From NCBI GenBank assembly GCA_016617785.1, contig JADILM010000010.1, positions 930,001-994,000 of the forward strand: DNA of 64,000 bases, in the 5' to 3' direction. This DNA comes from Sporobolomyces roseus (taxonomy: Eukaryota > Basidiomycota > Microbotryomycetes > Sporidiobolales > Sporidiobolaceae). Under the pieces are notes generated by a model. That model saw only the letters and a program-made list of their open reading frames with translations, did no database searches and was not told the origin of the DNA. The translations under genes and the position numbers were made by a program. Within the stretch, counting starts at the first letter, position 1. Each line of letters begins with the position of its first letter. Below, one piece after another: positions 1-11,465 of this stretch.

Positions 1-403
1 ACAATTCATCCATAATTCACCTCTCTCAATCCAATAAGATCCGTTAATTCCTCCGACGATCTCAGCTCTACAACTCCTACACTTTGTCCATAGCTCATTC
101 GGAGGTAGAGATGACTGTCTTGAGGCTAGGGAATGAGATGAAGAGGAGGAAAGGAGAGGGAACGGGGAGAAGAGGAGGGGAAGTTTCTGGAGATAGGCGA
201 GTGTAGCTGGATCCACGGCAGTCGTTTCCATTAAAGGAGGGTTCGATGGGGTTCTAGTGAGTTATAGTGAGTTGTAAGAGCGAGAGAAAGAGGTTTAACC
301 TTGCTTGATCTCTCAATCTTCTTGCCAACTCTGCCAGTCTCTCTACTGCTTCGTTGAGACTTTTAGACTGCTCTTGATCCACTACATGACTCTCTGGCTG
401 CAT
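1..403 (-). CDS. RNase P/MRP subunit Rpr2/Snm1-like, 5' part (cut by window edge)
   Basis: This is the first part of the gene found complete at 50210-51195. Translation starts at the ATG read from 403 to 401, with MQPESHVVDQEQ against MQPEGDRVDQEQ in the other copy, followed by a short helical segment rich in Glu, Leu and Arg. An intron separates this from the second exon. At that intron the copies differ most: this copy has an ATG after the intron in frame with the next exon, while the other copy seems to need a different acceptor. The zinc-binding half and the stop lie outside the window or at its edge. Function is assigned from the complete copy only. The neighbour TF-A is divergent, 662 bp away. 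Confidence 0.6.
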
Positions 404-1065
404 CACACGTCTCAAAAGTCGCCGTTAAAGTCCCCAGTTCTTCGAAGAAACCCTCTCAAGTCAGCAAACACCTCTCAAGGACAACGGAAGTGGGCGACGA
501 AACGGAGAGGAGGATCAAGCGCGGACTAAGAAGAACTGCGCTCGGGTCTACACGGAAACTTCCTTTTCCTCCTTTCAGGAGTCACAAGATTTTCGCAAGA
601 CCATGAGGTTTCTCGTTGGACAAACGCCTCTCTTTGCGTAAGAGAGGATTCTACTCAGTCAAGACGTTGGCGTATGTGCTCTCAGAAGAAGCTCCGACGA
701 GAAGGCGGGAACGACGAAGGACTTGTTCGCCGCCGCTGATGAGTTCTTCGGCAGAGAGAGAAGGTGGAAGGAACGCCTCTTCTTCGACCGCGTTTCCCCT
801 GCCAGTCGACGGATAGGCCTCGAAAGCGGGAGCGAGTGGGAGAAGAGGAGGTTTCCATCGAATTCTTCCCTGTTACCCACTCTTTCCCTCTTTCGCACTT
901 CCGACTCATCTCCTTCACTTCTTCAGCCCTCCTCAAGTTCAGTTGACAAGTATCCAATAACCTTCAATCCCTCTCATTCAGCAGAACCGTCTCTGCTCCT
1001 CACCTTCTCCTCTCTCCTCTCTCTTGCCGCCAACCTCCACTCCTCTTTCCTCCTCCATCTTCAAC
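404..1065. promoter_or_regulatory. Divergent intergenic region, Rpr2-like / TF-A (left)
   Basis: About 660 bp separate two divergent start codons, so this should hold both promoters. The side next to TF-A (about 890-1060) is a CT-rich leader. I see no conserved protein-coding exon; the ORFs here are on both strands, overlap, and are disrupted between the two arms. No specific factor site is claimed. Confidence 0.45.
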
Positions 1066-2098
1066 ATGGGCAAACCTGCAGCCGCAACCAAACCGGCACA
1101 GAAAGGAAAAGTTGTTCAACGTCACATGAGTTGCGAAGGAGTGAGTTTCTACTCTTGCCGTCTCGCTGTACTCATCTCTGATCATTAGCTGACTCACCCC
1201 TCTCTCTCTCTGATAGTGCCGCAAACGTAAAGCGAAATGTAGCAGAACATTCCCTTGTGCAGGTTGTACTATGCGAGATGTCGAGTGCGTCTGGACTTCG
1301 ATGCCACTGCGAGTTTCGCTCTCTCTCTTCCTCCCTCCCCCCTCTCGCTCAGAAGCTAATTCCCCATCCTCTCGAAATGATAGTCAACGTAAACTCGGTA
1401 CACCTGGACCGATCTCAATCTACGAGAACAGGCTAGAGATTGCAAGGTTGAAGAAAGTCGTCCATCAACTGGAAACTATCATCGCAGAACGAGATGCTGA
1501 ACAAGCAGCTTATCGATCACTCCTCCCTCCTCCTCCTCTTCAAGACCTGCTCTATCCCTCGACGAGCACTCCTACCTTCGAGGAATATCATGATGGAGAG
1601 AACTATTTCAACCTTTCGAATCCAGAAATTCCTCTTCTCCCTTACGAATCCACCTCGACTTCGCTACCTCCGTCGAACAACTACTCGCACATTCCCTACG
1701 ACGTCACTCCTTATCCTCAGCACCAGTCCCATGAAGAGTACCTTCACCCTCCTCCTGCTCGACCAGATTGGCTTCTCCATTCTCGAGCCTCGACTTGGCC
1801 TTCACCACTCCAATCAGTCAATCCTTACCATCTCCCGGAACAAGCTCTTTCTTCACATCATCCCTCTCTTCCATTCGACGCTCCTCAGCCTCTCCCAGCG
1901 GAAGAACCGATCACGCTTCCTCCGATTCATCCAGATCATTTTTCGTTCGAAGGAGGAGGAGGAGGTTCAATCGGAGACTCGTCACAAGCGTTCGCTCAAG
2001 AGAGTATAGCTATTGAGTATGATCCGCATCATCCCGAGCCGCTCTCAGGGAACTGGTCAGGAGTCACATCGTTCGAAGGTGCTCAAGTCATTGTTTAG
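1066..2098 (+). CDS. Zn2Cys6 transcription factor TF-A (left copy)
   Basis: Three exons (1066-1140, 1217-1308, 1384-2098) give 293 aa. The zinc cluster spans exons 1 and 2: CEGC, then RKRKAKC, SRTFPC, AGC and a sixth Cys in MRDVEC, which is the Cx2Cx6Cx5Cx2Cx6C spacing of fungal binuclear cluster proteins. A short linker and a Leu-rich coiled coil (ENRLEIARLKKVVHQLET) follow, as is usual for dimerising members. The rest is Pro/Ser/His-rich with no recognised middle homology domain, so the protein is short for the family. It should act in the nucleus as a DNA-binding regulator; the targets are unknown. It converges on TF-B with 182 bp between stop codons. Intron 2 begins with GC instead of GT here, whereas the mirror copy has GT. 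Reading through that intron stays open in this copy and would add residues after the cluster. Confidence 0.85.
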
Positions 2099-2280
2099 CT
2101 TTTGTCTCTTACTTTCCTCTCGCTTTGCTCTCTTTCACTCGCTGGTCGAGTACGTTATGGACAAGATTACTTTTAGGTACAAATTGAGGGAAGTTTAGGG
2201 TACGAAGGGGAAAGGGGAAGGGAGTCTAGTGTCTGTGTATTTAGCGTGTTTTGTTGCGAAAGTCGATTCATTCTCTACCT

Positions 2281-3899
2281 TTAATCATCGTTGAGCAAGT
2301 TCCTGAGAGTAGGAGTAACGACTCGACGTCCTGGAGATAACGAGCGAGATCCTTCATCTTCCCCCTCCTCGACGACTTCTTTCTTGATGTTCGTTTTCAT
2401 TCCTTCTCCTCCATCCAACTCTCGTTTCTCATCCCTCACCGCCGAGATAGGAGTATAAGGTTGAACAATTCCCGTCAATCGAGGAGAAGTGACGTGTTCT
2501 TCTCTCGAGGAAGAGAGCGAAGGCCAGGATTTCGTAAAGCTTGAGAGTGATTCAAATCCTTTCGATCTTGCAGTTGACGAGAGAGGAAGGAAGGAAGCTG
2601 AAGTAGGAGTCGAAGAGTATACAGGAGTAGGAAGGACGTAGTGAGGTCGACGAGAGGAGGAAGAAGGGTGGGAAGAGGAAGCGAGCGCTGATCGAAGGTG
2701 AGGAGAAGAGAGGGCGCTTGTGAGAGATGGTACGAGGTGTTGTTGACGACTATGTACGAGGGAGGGGATCTTGAGAGGAGGTAAGGTCGAGAAGGAAGAA
2801 CGAGGTACAGGGCGAGGTCGATCCGTCGAAGAGGAGGAGGAAGAGGGATTCATGAAAGTCGAGTTTCGAGGATCTGTTGCAACTCGATGAGCTGGTGAGG
2901 TCGACGTCCCGGCCCTCTGTGAAGAAAAGGAGTTCAGACGGACGATCGGCATCTCGAAGGTAGTGTGGTTTGAGGAAGGAAGAGGAGGAAGAGATCGAGC
3001 GATGGGTCGAAGGAGTACTGGAGACGTCGACGCGGACTTCGGGGGTTTGATTCGCGAAATCGGCACTGATGGATCGATCGCAGGTCGATAGTCCTTGACG
3101 AGCTTTTGAGCTTTCGAAGGAGGTCCTTTCTCGATTCGTCCTTGAATGTTGTCGTTCGCATCCCTGAATCGTTTGTGTCCCAATTGATCTGGACGAATAG
3201 CCAAGGGTCCTCCTTCAGCGAGTCTCTTTGCTTCGATAGCCATCGATTCGAGTTCGTGAGGAGTGAGTCGAAGGACTTTCGAAAGTGTCGCAACCTCCCT
3301 TCGAAGTCGAATGATTTCCGCTCTGTTCGCTTCAAGTTGAGATGGTCGTCTGCAGTGTTCTGGAGTCAGTATCTCGACAGCGTGAGGGATGTGAGAGAGC
3401 TGCTCACGCCGCCGCCTCGTGTCCGCCTGCTTGAGACCAAGTACAAGCCATTCCTCGCATCGCACCTTTTGAAACGAGAAAGAGAGAAGAGTCAGCAAAC
3501 GACGATGAGAGGAAAGAAGTAAAGCGACTCACAAGCCGCACATGGTTTGTTGCGATCACACTGTCGAGAGAGAGGAGAGATCAGCGGGAGAGGGAGAAGA
3601 GAGAAGAGCAAAAGACCGCTCACTCTTTGTTTTGCGCTTCGACATTGATCGCAAGACCTCACACTCGAGCGTAGATTGGTGAGCTTTGGTTTGACAATAC
3701 GGCGCTGAGGCGGAGGAGCGGAAACAGTCGGAGTCGAATCGGAAGGAGGAGGAGAAGCTTTGCAAAGGGATTTGAATCTTGAAGCGAGGGAGACGGTAGG
3801 AACTCGGATATTGGGTTGTTCCGGTTCTGAATCTTGGATCTCAATGTATTCGTGATCACCCTCTTCATCAGAGGAAGGCGGAGGTGAAGGAGTTGGCAT
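2281..3899 (-). CDS. Zn2Cys6 transcription factor TF-B (left copy)
   Basis: Four exons on the minus strand (3899-3624, 3560-3533, 3465-3408, 3349-2281) give 476 aa. The N-terminal ~75 residues are Pro/Ser/Glu-rich. The zinc cluster is split over three exons: CDQCRSAKQR, then CDRNKPCAAC, then MRGMAC, with normal six-Cys spacing. A coiled-coil-like helix follows (EANRAEIIRLRREVATL). The remaining ~300 residues are Ser/Pro-rich and low in complexity, with a basic SPGRRVVTPTLRNLL end. ATG 3899 was chosen because the upstream in-frame extension is a pyrimidine-rich leader. It is a nuclear DNA-binding regulator by family, of unknown target. It converges with TF-A. It differs from the mirror copy by one codon in length and by scattered substitutions, mostly in the low-complexity tail. 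Confidence 0.85.
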
Positions 3900-4291
3900 C
3901 GGAAGAGTAGAAGTTGAAGTGGGATGTAAGTAAGGGGGAAAGGGAGAGAGAGAAGAGGAGAGAGACGGACTGCAAACAAACAAAGGGGAAACTCCGCTTG
4001 CTCCGCGCTCGACGGTCCATCGACCGATCTCCGAAAGGAGTGCTCGAGCCCCTCGCAAGCTGGAGAAGGGGACTGTGCTTCGGTCTAGTGAAGGAAACCT
4101 CGTTGAAAGTTGCGACTCGGAAGATGCTGAATCGCTAGTCGAAGTATGTCGGGATTAGACAGTCTCTTCGAAAGGGGCAGGAGACGCAGAGAAGTGGGAA
4201 ACAACGACTCCTTCTCGAAACTTGCAGCGATTCTCAACCCTTGAGCATTTGCGCTTGCTCCCTTTGAAGTGGTCGAGGCCGATTTGAGAGT
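3900..4291. other. TF-B upstream region (left)
   Basis: This stretch lies between the 3' end of gene C and the TF-B start, both on the minus strand, and should hold the TF-B promoter and leader. The mirror stretch (46242-46736) is clearly homologous but carries indels. Open frames here are short and not shared in a consistent frame, so I annotate no gene. Confidence 0.4.
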
Positions 4292-5146
4292 CTAGAGATC
4301 GACGATACGAACGGTCAGAAGGTCACTCTCAAGCAAGGGAAAGAAAGTACGAACGATTCGAAGGAGCGAGACGAACAGTTTCGTCGCCGAGTCGTGCAAG
4401 CTAGGTATCGCCGAGAGACGATACTCAGCTGTACAAGGTGCTAAATGCGAGGTACCTTTGTCGTTCTCGGGAAGAAGTGGGAGTTGTTCGTCCCGTAACG
4501 CCGGAATCGAGGAGGAAGAAGCGTCGGAGTCCATTTGTGTGCGACGACGATGGTGATCTGAAGCATAGGGATCAGCACGCTTAGCGAGAGACGAGCTGCG
4601 AGAAACGGGAAACAACGAAGCTCACCTTCTTGGGTTAAGGTCCCATTGCCCTTGTTGGCTACTCGCTCGATCGTGTTGGACTTAGGGGACGTCGAGCAGG
4701 CAAAGTGTTAGGTAGAGGCGTTTGAAGGTTGTTCCGAAGAGACAGAGATCGAGGATGAAGTCGAGGTATCTCTGGAGAACGATCACGAGAAAGGCTCGCA
4801 AGATAGCTCCCTTCAATCCTCCTTCACGAGCGTCCTTGTTCCCAAGAGCTCGAGTGGAAGCGAGTCCATAGACTTCGTCGAACAAGTTACGTTGATTGAC
4901 TATTGAGATCGAGATTTAAGTCAGTCAAGGTGAAGGGAGGAAGAACAGGGAGGGAAGCTCACTCGAATAAGCTTCGCGACTCCTAGACATGCTGATACGA
5001 GCCTCATATCTACAGATCTGCAAGTGAGTTGGAGCACGAGCAGAGGGGGAATCAGTACGAAAACAAAGAGGGATCAGAAACTAGACGCACCCTCGAAGAA
5101 CCTGTCGATCTGCTTCAACAACGCCCTCCGGACTCAATAGTTCCAT
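4292..5146 (-). CDS. Unrecognised short gene C (left copy, frame broken relative to right copy)
   Basis: I do not recognise the family. A plausible first exon begins at ATG 5146 (MELLSPEGVVEADRQVLR). Short introns follow, then an exon beginning near 5009 with MSRSREAYS, and a conserved exon at about 4910-4682 with NQRNLFDEVYGLASTRALG and a hydrophobic stretch around LRAFLVIVLQRYLDFILDL, possibly one membrane segment. In this copy the reading frame ends at TAA 4684-4682. In the mirror copy a one-base difference just after the VIVLQ codons keeps another frame open into a further exon (DHHRRRTQMDSDASSSSIP here, 4562 downwards). One of the two copies is therefore frameshifted. It could be a decaying gene in either arm. 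The first exon has no matching ATG in the mirror copy. Confidence 0.35.
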
Positions 5147-5574
5147 TCATCTTGATGTCGTGGTCGAAGCGTGACCCGCTCGAACTCAATGACAGCCGAC
5201 CAGTAAGCAGAAACGAGAGAACCTGAGAATTTTGGAGTCGACCCATTCTACGCGAAAGTTTCGCTCAGTGGACACCATGGTCCGACGGCAAAGACCGAGC
5301 ATCTAGTACGCTATCTACGCGTCGAACACCCTGTAGAAGAGCTTGTTGCTTGACTCAACCGATTCAGATTCGTCCAATTTCCAATGCGAGAACGAAGCGC
5401 AGACCAAAGCGAGCACACAGATCCGAAGCAAGGTCAATCTCTGGCAAATCCCTGAGCTCACAGACAGATCAGAAGCAAGTGAAGTGAGTTGTAGGAGGAC
5501 AAGGTTCGATTCGAGGAGACTCTTTGCTTTCCCTCCTTCTCCTCACTCTCGAACCTCGCGTGCTCAACTAGAGC
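5147..5574. promoter_or_regulatory. Divergent intergenic region, gene C / MSH5 (left)
   Basis: About 430 bp lie between the presumed gene C start and the MSH5 start, with the two genes divergent. It is conserved in the mirror arm with indels. I see no further gene and no recognisable factor site. Confidence 0.35.
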
Positions 5575-8500
5575 ATGTCAAGAGCATCTTCAGCTACTAG
5601 TCAAGCCCGTCTAAGTAGCGCTGCAGCTTCAGGTCGCTCTCGTCAATCGAACGCTTCACTCAACTTTCCCTCTCAACCTCACAACTCTCGACAAGTCAGA
5701 TGGGGATCAGATCAAGTTATAGAACGCTCTCAGGATATGCAAGAACCGCCTCAGCTCAATTCAACAGGTGATAACGAAGGAGCGGAAGAGGAGGGAATGA
5801 ACGGAATCTGTCTAGCGATCTCTGTCGTTCGAGGCAAGCTAGGGTGTGCTTATTACGACTCGAACGACAACAAGATCTACTTCCTCGGAGATCAACCCGA
5901 TTCAAGCGAGTTTGATTTGGTCAATTTGGGTACGATTGACTTCTCCTCTCCTTCTTCGCAATCTCGACAACTCACCTTCCTTTATGCTCGACGACAGTGC
6001 TCGGACAACTCCTACCGACAAACGTGCTCTCTCCCGTTACAGCAGATTCCGCTTTTCTCGATTTCCTCGAATCTACTCTCTCGACTCTTCCAAACGCTTC
6101 TTCCTCTACTGGAGTATCCTCTGCTGCTTCGTTCTCCACTTCAAGTGATCGTCCTACTCGGTTCGAGATTCGTCCAGCTCGTGAATTCTATGCTGGACAA
6201 GGTCGTCACGCACTTTCACAGCTTGAGATTCGAGAAGGAGCTTGGTATCGAGTCGATGAAGAGAACATGCAAGCTTTGAGCGACGACATCAATAGCAACG
6301 ACAGGGGACGACGCTCTTCAAGAAGGTATCAAGGAGTAGAGGGAGATGCGCTCAAGAGGAATCGGGAACTTCGTTTGGAATCTTTCATCAACGGTCTCGA
6401 GAACAGTCCTCTGACCGTAAGCTCCAAGCCCTCCTTCCCTTCCTAGTGCTCACTCATGACGTGTGTGAGTAGCTCGGATGCGCTGGAGCGTTGCTCGCAT
6501 CGATCACGAGGATGAAAGCTGCTGCTGGAGATCTCGAAGCTACTCGATTCGAAGTCAGCGGTCTCGAACTGATGAAGCTGTCAGTTCACCGAGAGCTCTC
6601 TCGACGATGCCTTGCTGATTCTGACTCTCCCGAAACAGTGATAAAGTGATGCACATCAACGCAGAATCTTTGACGTTTGCGAACCTTTCCCGTCTTTTCG
6701 TTCATTCGTTCCGATAGCTGACTCAGTGAAGTTTCCTCGACAGCTCCCTCGCCATCTTTGACCAAGAGGCACATGCATCGATGCATTCCAGTCGAGGAAA
6801 GGAAGGGTTGTCGATCTTCGGTTAGTCTTCCCCTCGCCTCTTCTCACACAAGTTCCGCTCAACTGAAGCAAACCTGATCATAGGCATCGTCAATCTGACT
6901 CGTACTCCTCTTGGATCTGCACTCATGCGTCAATGGCTCATTCGCCCTTCTCTTGAGCTCGAAGTTATCGAACAGCGACACGAAACGGTCGCTTGCTTCC
7001 TTCGCACAGAGAATGGTGTGTCAATCGACGCCTCTCTCCTGCGACGTCTAACTCACTCTGAGCCTCTACGATCAAGCTTCTGCCGTCGACGCGATTCGTA
7101 AAGAGCTCAAGATGGTGAAGAATGCAAACAAAGCTCTCGCTACTTTGTTTCACGGGAGAGGCAACTTGAGGGAATGGCTCATCCTCTGGCAGGTCAGTCA
7201 CATCCCATGCGTTTCATCGAGCCTTCGACTGACAGATTCTTTCGATCAGATGCTCTATGCTGCTATCCTCATCTTCGATGCAACCCTTGTTCTCACTCAT
7301 TCTCGCAAAGTTCACATCGTCGAAAAGGTTAGTCGCTCATTCTCTTATTTTGTGAGAGAAGGGTATAGATCGACGTAATTACGCTTTCAGCTCAAATCTG
7401 CTATCGATGTCGAAGCTTTCCGATCAATCGGTAAAACGATCAACGAAGTTGTGAGGACCCTATTTCAGCTTCCCTCTTCTACCGTCCGATTTTGCTCATA
7501 CATCACACTACTTCCCCTCAGATCGACTGGGAAACGACAGTATCGCAGAAAGGAAGAGTTTGCGTTCGTCAAGGGATCGATACTGGTCTCGATGAACTCC
7601 GTCGTCAACTTAACGGGCTCCCTTCGCTTCTCGTGAGAGCGTCACTCAGCTTCGAGTTCTCGACTGTACTGATTTGAAAACTTGATCTGACAGTCACGCA
7701 TTGCTAGCGACCTCGCTGTTCGACTTCCTGAAGAACTCATTCCCGAACTTTCGTTCATCTACTTCCCTCAACTCGGTTACCTCATTCGCACTGCTCCCAA
7801 CAACGATGCAGAATACCTCGAAGAGTGTGCTAGACATGACTTTGAATATCAAGTGAGCAGTTCCTGCGACTCGTCGATTCAAAAGTGCTTGACTGACGAA
7901 ACGAGAGTTGCGAAGAATCTAGTTCCTGAGCGATTCTTCAGCTTACTTCAAGAGTGATCAATGTCGAGATCTCGATGAGCATTTAGGAGACTTGCAAAGT
8001 CTAGTTGTTGGCGAGTTTTCCAGACTCCCTGCAAGTCAAGAATGTGATCTGACAAACTCGTCTTGAAACAGACAAAGAGATTGAAATCAGTTCGTACTCC
8101 TTCTTCGAGCTGCTCATCAGTCATCGCTCATAGTCAGGTGCTCTCCCGTGATCAGTACAAGCTCTTCTCGACCAAATTGCGATTCTCGAGGGACCTGTCA
8201 AAGCGACGACCGAAGTTCTCTCAGAATTCGATTGGTGAGCTTTCCGGCTCTAACTCTTCTTTCTAGTACTTTACTGATCGTCTTGAATCAGTCTCCTCGC
8301 TTTCGCTGAAGCTGCGAGGCTTTATGACTGGATTCGACCCAAAATGACGGAATCTCCAGTTTGTCGAATTCAAGGGTAAGTCTCTCCTTCACCTGTTCCA
8401 TCCATCTAGTACAACCTTTACTGACCCCTGCTGCGGGTGATAGCGGTCGTCACCCTCTCTCTGAACTCTGCGTCAGTTTCGTCAAGAATGATACCGACTT

Positions 8501-10054
8501 GGTTCGTTCGATTCACTTCTCCTTTCGACTGCTCGATTACACTCATGAGTGGCACATCTGTGTAGATTGGAGGTCGAGGTATCGATTGGCGTGTCAAGGA
8601 TGAAGACGAGGGAGGAGGAGGACAAGCGACAAAGTCGAAACTTTCGAACGAGAGGAGCATGATTGTCGTTGCCGTGAGCTCAGCTACCACTCTCGTCGTT
8701 GCTCGATGATAAATACTGAATCAAGAGGCTGCAGGGCGCAAACTTCAGCGGAAAGAGTATCTACCTCAAGCAAATCGCTCTGATTACTTACATGGCTCAT
8801 CTCGGTTCACTACCTCTCACTCCTGATCTCTACGTGAACATACTGACTGACTCCCTTAATGAATAGGATGCTTCGTTCCCGCCGACAAAGCTTTGATTGG
8901 ATTGACTGATCGAATCATGACTCGAGTAACTACGAGAGAATCGATTACGAAAGTGAGTCAATCTCCCTCTTCCTCCTGCCGCTGAGTTATTCCTGATCCC
9001 GCACATTCTCGACAGGGATCTTCTGCTTTCATGATCGACTTGCAACAAATCTCGTTCGTTTCGTCTCCTCCTCCTCCTTTCTTCGCACATCGAGCTGACC
9101 TCCTTCGCTCTCCAATCAGATACATGCTTCGCAATGCTACTCGTCGCTCACTTCTCATCATCGACGAATTCGGCAAAGGTACCGATTCTAACGATGGAGC
9201 TGGATTGTTTTGTGGTTTGATCGAATTCCTTCTCGGATTAGGTCGAGATACAGTGAGCTCTTTCACAGATCTCTCGTGTTGAATCGAGCTGAAATCTCTC
9301 CGTCCTCCACAGCCTCGCGTCGCTGTCGCTACTCATTTCCAAGGTGTGTCTCTCGCTGATTGATCGAGATAGTAAACTGACTCCCCTCGTTTCGCATTAA
9401 AGCTGTTTTCGCAAACGGTCTCTTGTCACGCGCACTACCCGTTCACCTCGCTCATATGGACGTGCTCATTCACGAGACTCCTTCGTCTCTCATCAAGTCC
9501 TCTAGCACTTCGAATGGAGATACTTTGAACTCGTCTGCGAAAAGGACTGCAATTTCGCAAGGTATCGAAACTTTGACCTATCTCTACCGGTACGCCTGCC
9601 CCCCTCCCAGATACCCTCGATCCAGAGACTGATCAACAGTCGCACTAGCCTCTCTCCCGGTTTGATGGCTTCTTCGCACGCTGCTGCCTGTGCTCGACTT
9701 TTCGACCTCCCCGAAAAAGTGGTACAGCGCGCTTCGTTCGTCACTGAAGCACTCAACGACTTCAACATCGAAGCTATACTCCGTAATCCTGTTGGAGAAG
9801 ATGAGGAAGTAGTGAGTTCGCAGGAGAAGGAATGGCAAGATAATGAAACCATTGCGAAGAGATTCGTCGATTGGGATCTCGATGGTTTGGAGGGTGGAAT
9901 AGATGGATACGACGTCGAGGAACTCAAAGTAAGGTTGACGGAACTGCTTGATGTATCGTGGAGTGCTGGAATTGCGACGCGGAGCTTTCTGTTTGCTTTC
10001 TCTCAGTCTTGCGATTTGGTTTCGTCGATTTTCTGGCGCTCGGGAAGTTCCTGA
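5575..10054 (+). CDS. MSH5: MSH5, meiotic MutS homologue (left copy)
   Basis: This is a MutS-family ATPase. With MSH4, MSH5 forms the MutS-gamma clamp that stabilises meiotic recombination intermediates and promotes crossovers. About 17 exons run from ATG 5575. The N-terminal domain has the MSH5-like CLAISVVRGKLGCAYYD. The core has FGIVNLTRTPLGS and MRQWLIRPSLELEVIEQR. The ATPase has Walker A GANFSGKSIYLKQ at about 8734, FMIDLQQIS, and Walker B LLIIDEFGKGTDSNDGAGLF near 9150. The SGKS and DEFGKG residues are intact. The last exon reads past the point where the mirror copy stops and adds 32 residues (SWSAGIATRSFLF...) from single-copy DNA, ending at 10052-10054. Introns differ more between copies than exons do, which suggests selection on the protein. 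It lacks an N-terminal mismatch-binding domain of MSH2/MSH6 type, as expected for MSH5. Confidence 0.92.
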
Positions 10055-10061
10055 ATGCGCT

Positions 10062-10068
10062 ACCCTAA
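10062..10068 (+). promoter_or_regulatory. Telobox-like ACCCTAA upstream of the ribosomal protein gene
   Basis: The heptamer ACCCTAA lies about 165 bp before the uL23 start codon. Teloboxes bound by Tbf1-type factors drive ribosomal protein genes in several fungi. The match is short and could be chance. Confidence 0.3.
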
Positions 10069-10232
10069 AAATGAGCGAATTTGGGAGCAACGGTTAAGCG
10101 GGCTCACTGCAGAGTGAGTTTTGCGAGGTTTCAGATTTTTTTGGAGTTTGAGAGGGAGAGAAGAGAAGAGAGAGAGAGAGGGAGCGGATTTTAGATCCTC
10201 GTTCTCGCCTGCCGACCCGACCAGTAGTAGCC

Positions 10233-11465
10233 ATGTCGTCAAAAGGTATACCTAAACATCTATATAGATCCAACTAGACAGCGCTGACCGCTCCCTTGCT
10301 TGTCCATCACTTGTAACCTCTTCTTCAAAAAACTTCACTCCCTCAAATCAACCCAATTCAACCTCGACACTTTCTACTACACCTGCCTAATCCTACTCTA
10401 TCCCTAACCTATACTCTCATGTCACCACTATCAGCCGCAGCGAAGCCGCAAGATGTCAAGGCCAAGGTCAGCTTCGACTTTACTACTTTTATCAACTTGT
10501 CCCCTCTCTCTCCAGTACTTGAATGGTTTGGATCGCTGGATAGAGGGGGAAGATAGGGTCAGAATGAATGGTTTAACTGATGTTACTATGTTGTTATGAT
10601 GGGAAACAGGCGGCCAAGAAGGCTGCCCTCAAAGGCACTTCTTCGACCAAGTTGTCAAAGGTCCGAACCTCGGTCACCTTCCACCGGTAAGCTATCACCT
10701 TCACTCGGGGTTTCAGCGTGTGAAAGTGGTGGAGAAATGTTGGGTTGGAAGGATGAGTTACCCCCTGTTATCGAGACCGTGCTGATCATTCGTTTCGCAC
10801 TCTCTATCCCATCCTATTCGACTCGCCGATCAATCTTATGCTACCTACCGCAAATCCAACCTCGAAACTCACAAAATCGAAACTCACCCCTTCTCTCTCA
10901 CCTAATTTCTCTCCCAACTTGCCGAATTCCTTGCCCCACCTCTCTCGCAAAACTCCCTCTTCTCCCTGTTCAACACGAACATCATGAATGAATGATCAGA
11001 CCCAAGACCCTTGCTCTCTCCCGCAAGCCCCAGTACCAACGCAAGGCTGTCTTCTCTCTCCCCCGTATGGATGCTTACCGCACCATCGTTCACCCTTTGA
11101 ACACCGAGTCGGCCATGAAGAAGATCGAGGAGAACAACACCCTCGTCTTCATCGTTGACATCAAGTCGAACAAGCGTCAAATCAAGGATGCCGTCAAGAA
11201 GCTTTACGATGTCAAGGCTGTCAAGATCAACACTTTGATCCGGTAAGCCTACTTACTTTCCTTTGAGGCTGTTTCGTACTGACGAAGAGAGAGAACGGTG
11301 ATTGTTTTCAGACCCGATGGAAGGAAGAAGGCTTTCGTTCGTTTGGAGGCTGATGTCGACGCTTTGGACGTTGCCAACAAGGTGAGCTCTCTCCTCTCTT
11401 CCCCTCTCTATCTACGACGGCTGATTGTTTCTTGTTGGATGCGTGAATAGATTGGTTTCATTTAA
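10233..11465 (+). CDS. RPL25: 60S ribosomal protein uL23 (yeast L25, human L23a)
   Basis: This is a large-subunit ribosomal protein at the peptide exit tunnel, where uL23 docks the signal recognition particle and nascent-chain factors. Six exons begin with the tiny ATG exon at 10233 (MSSK), followed by a basic Ala/Lys-rich N-terminus ([20 protein letters not shown]), then [60 protein letters not shown] and the family C-terminus [20 protein letters not shown], ending FI at TAA 11463-11465. The total of about 155 aa is the normal length. A CT-rich leader and a telobox-like element precede it. It is the first gene inside the left arm boundary, only 178 bp after the extended MSH5 stop. Confidence 0.97.

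Larger units (their letters stand above)
1..9958 (+). repeat. Left arm of a ~10-kb inverted duplication
   Basis: This block is repeated in reverse complement at about 40675-50616. Base 1 pairs with about base 50614, and the match ends at about base 9958, a few bases before the MSH5 stop codon of the other arm. It holds a partial Rpr2-like gene, TF-A, TF-B, gene C and MSH5. Coding stretches match at roughly nine in ten bases by eye; introns and promoters match less well and differ by small indels. The arm continues beyond the left window edge, so its true length is unknown. Confidence 0.95.

Noticed and set aside
723..1181. 152-aa plus-strand frame before TF-A
   Set aside because: It covers the CT-rich leader and TF-A exon 1 in another frame and is broken in the mirror arm.
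5029..5226. 65-aa plus-strand frame, also present in the mirror arm
   Set aside because: It lies over the exons and intron of gene C on the other strand. Presence in both arms follows from duplication of the DNA and does not show selection; the frames differ in length.
5500..5520. tRNA-like B box (GGTTCGATTCGA)
   Set aside because: There is no A box at the right distance and no cloverleaf can be drawn; the similar string at about 33723 is permease coding sequence.
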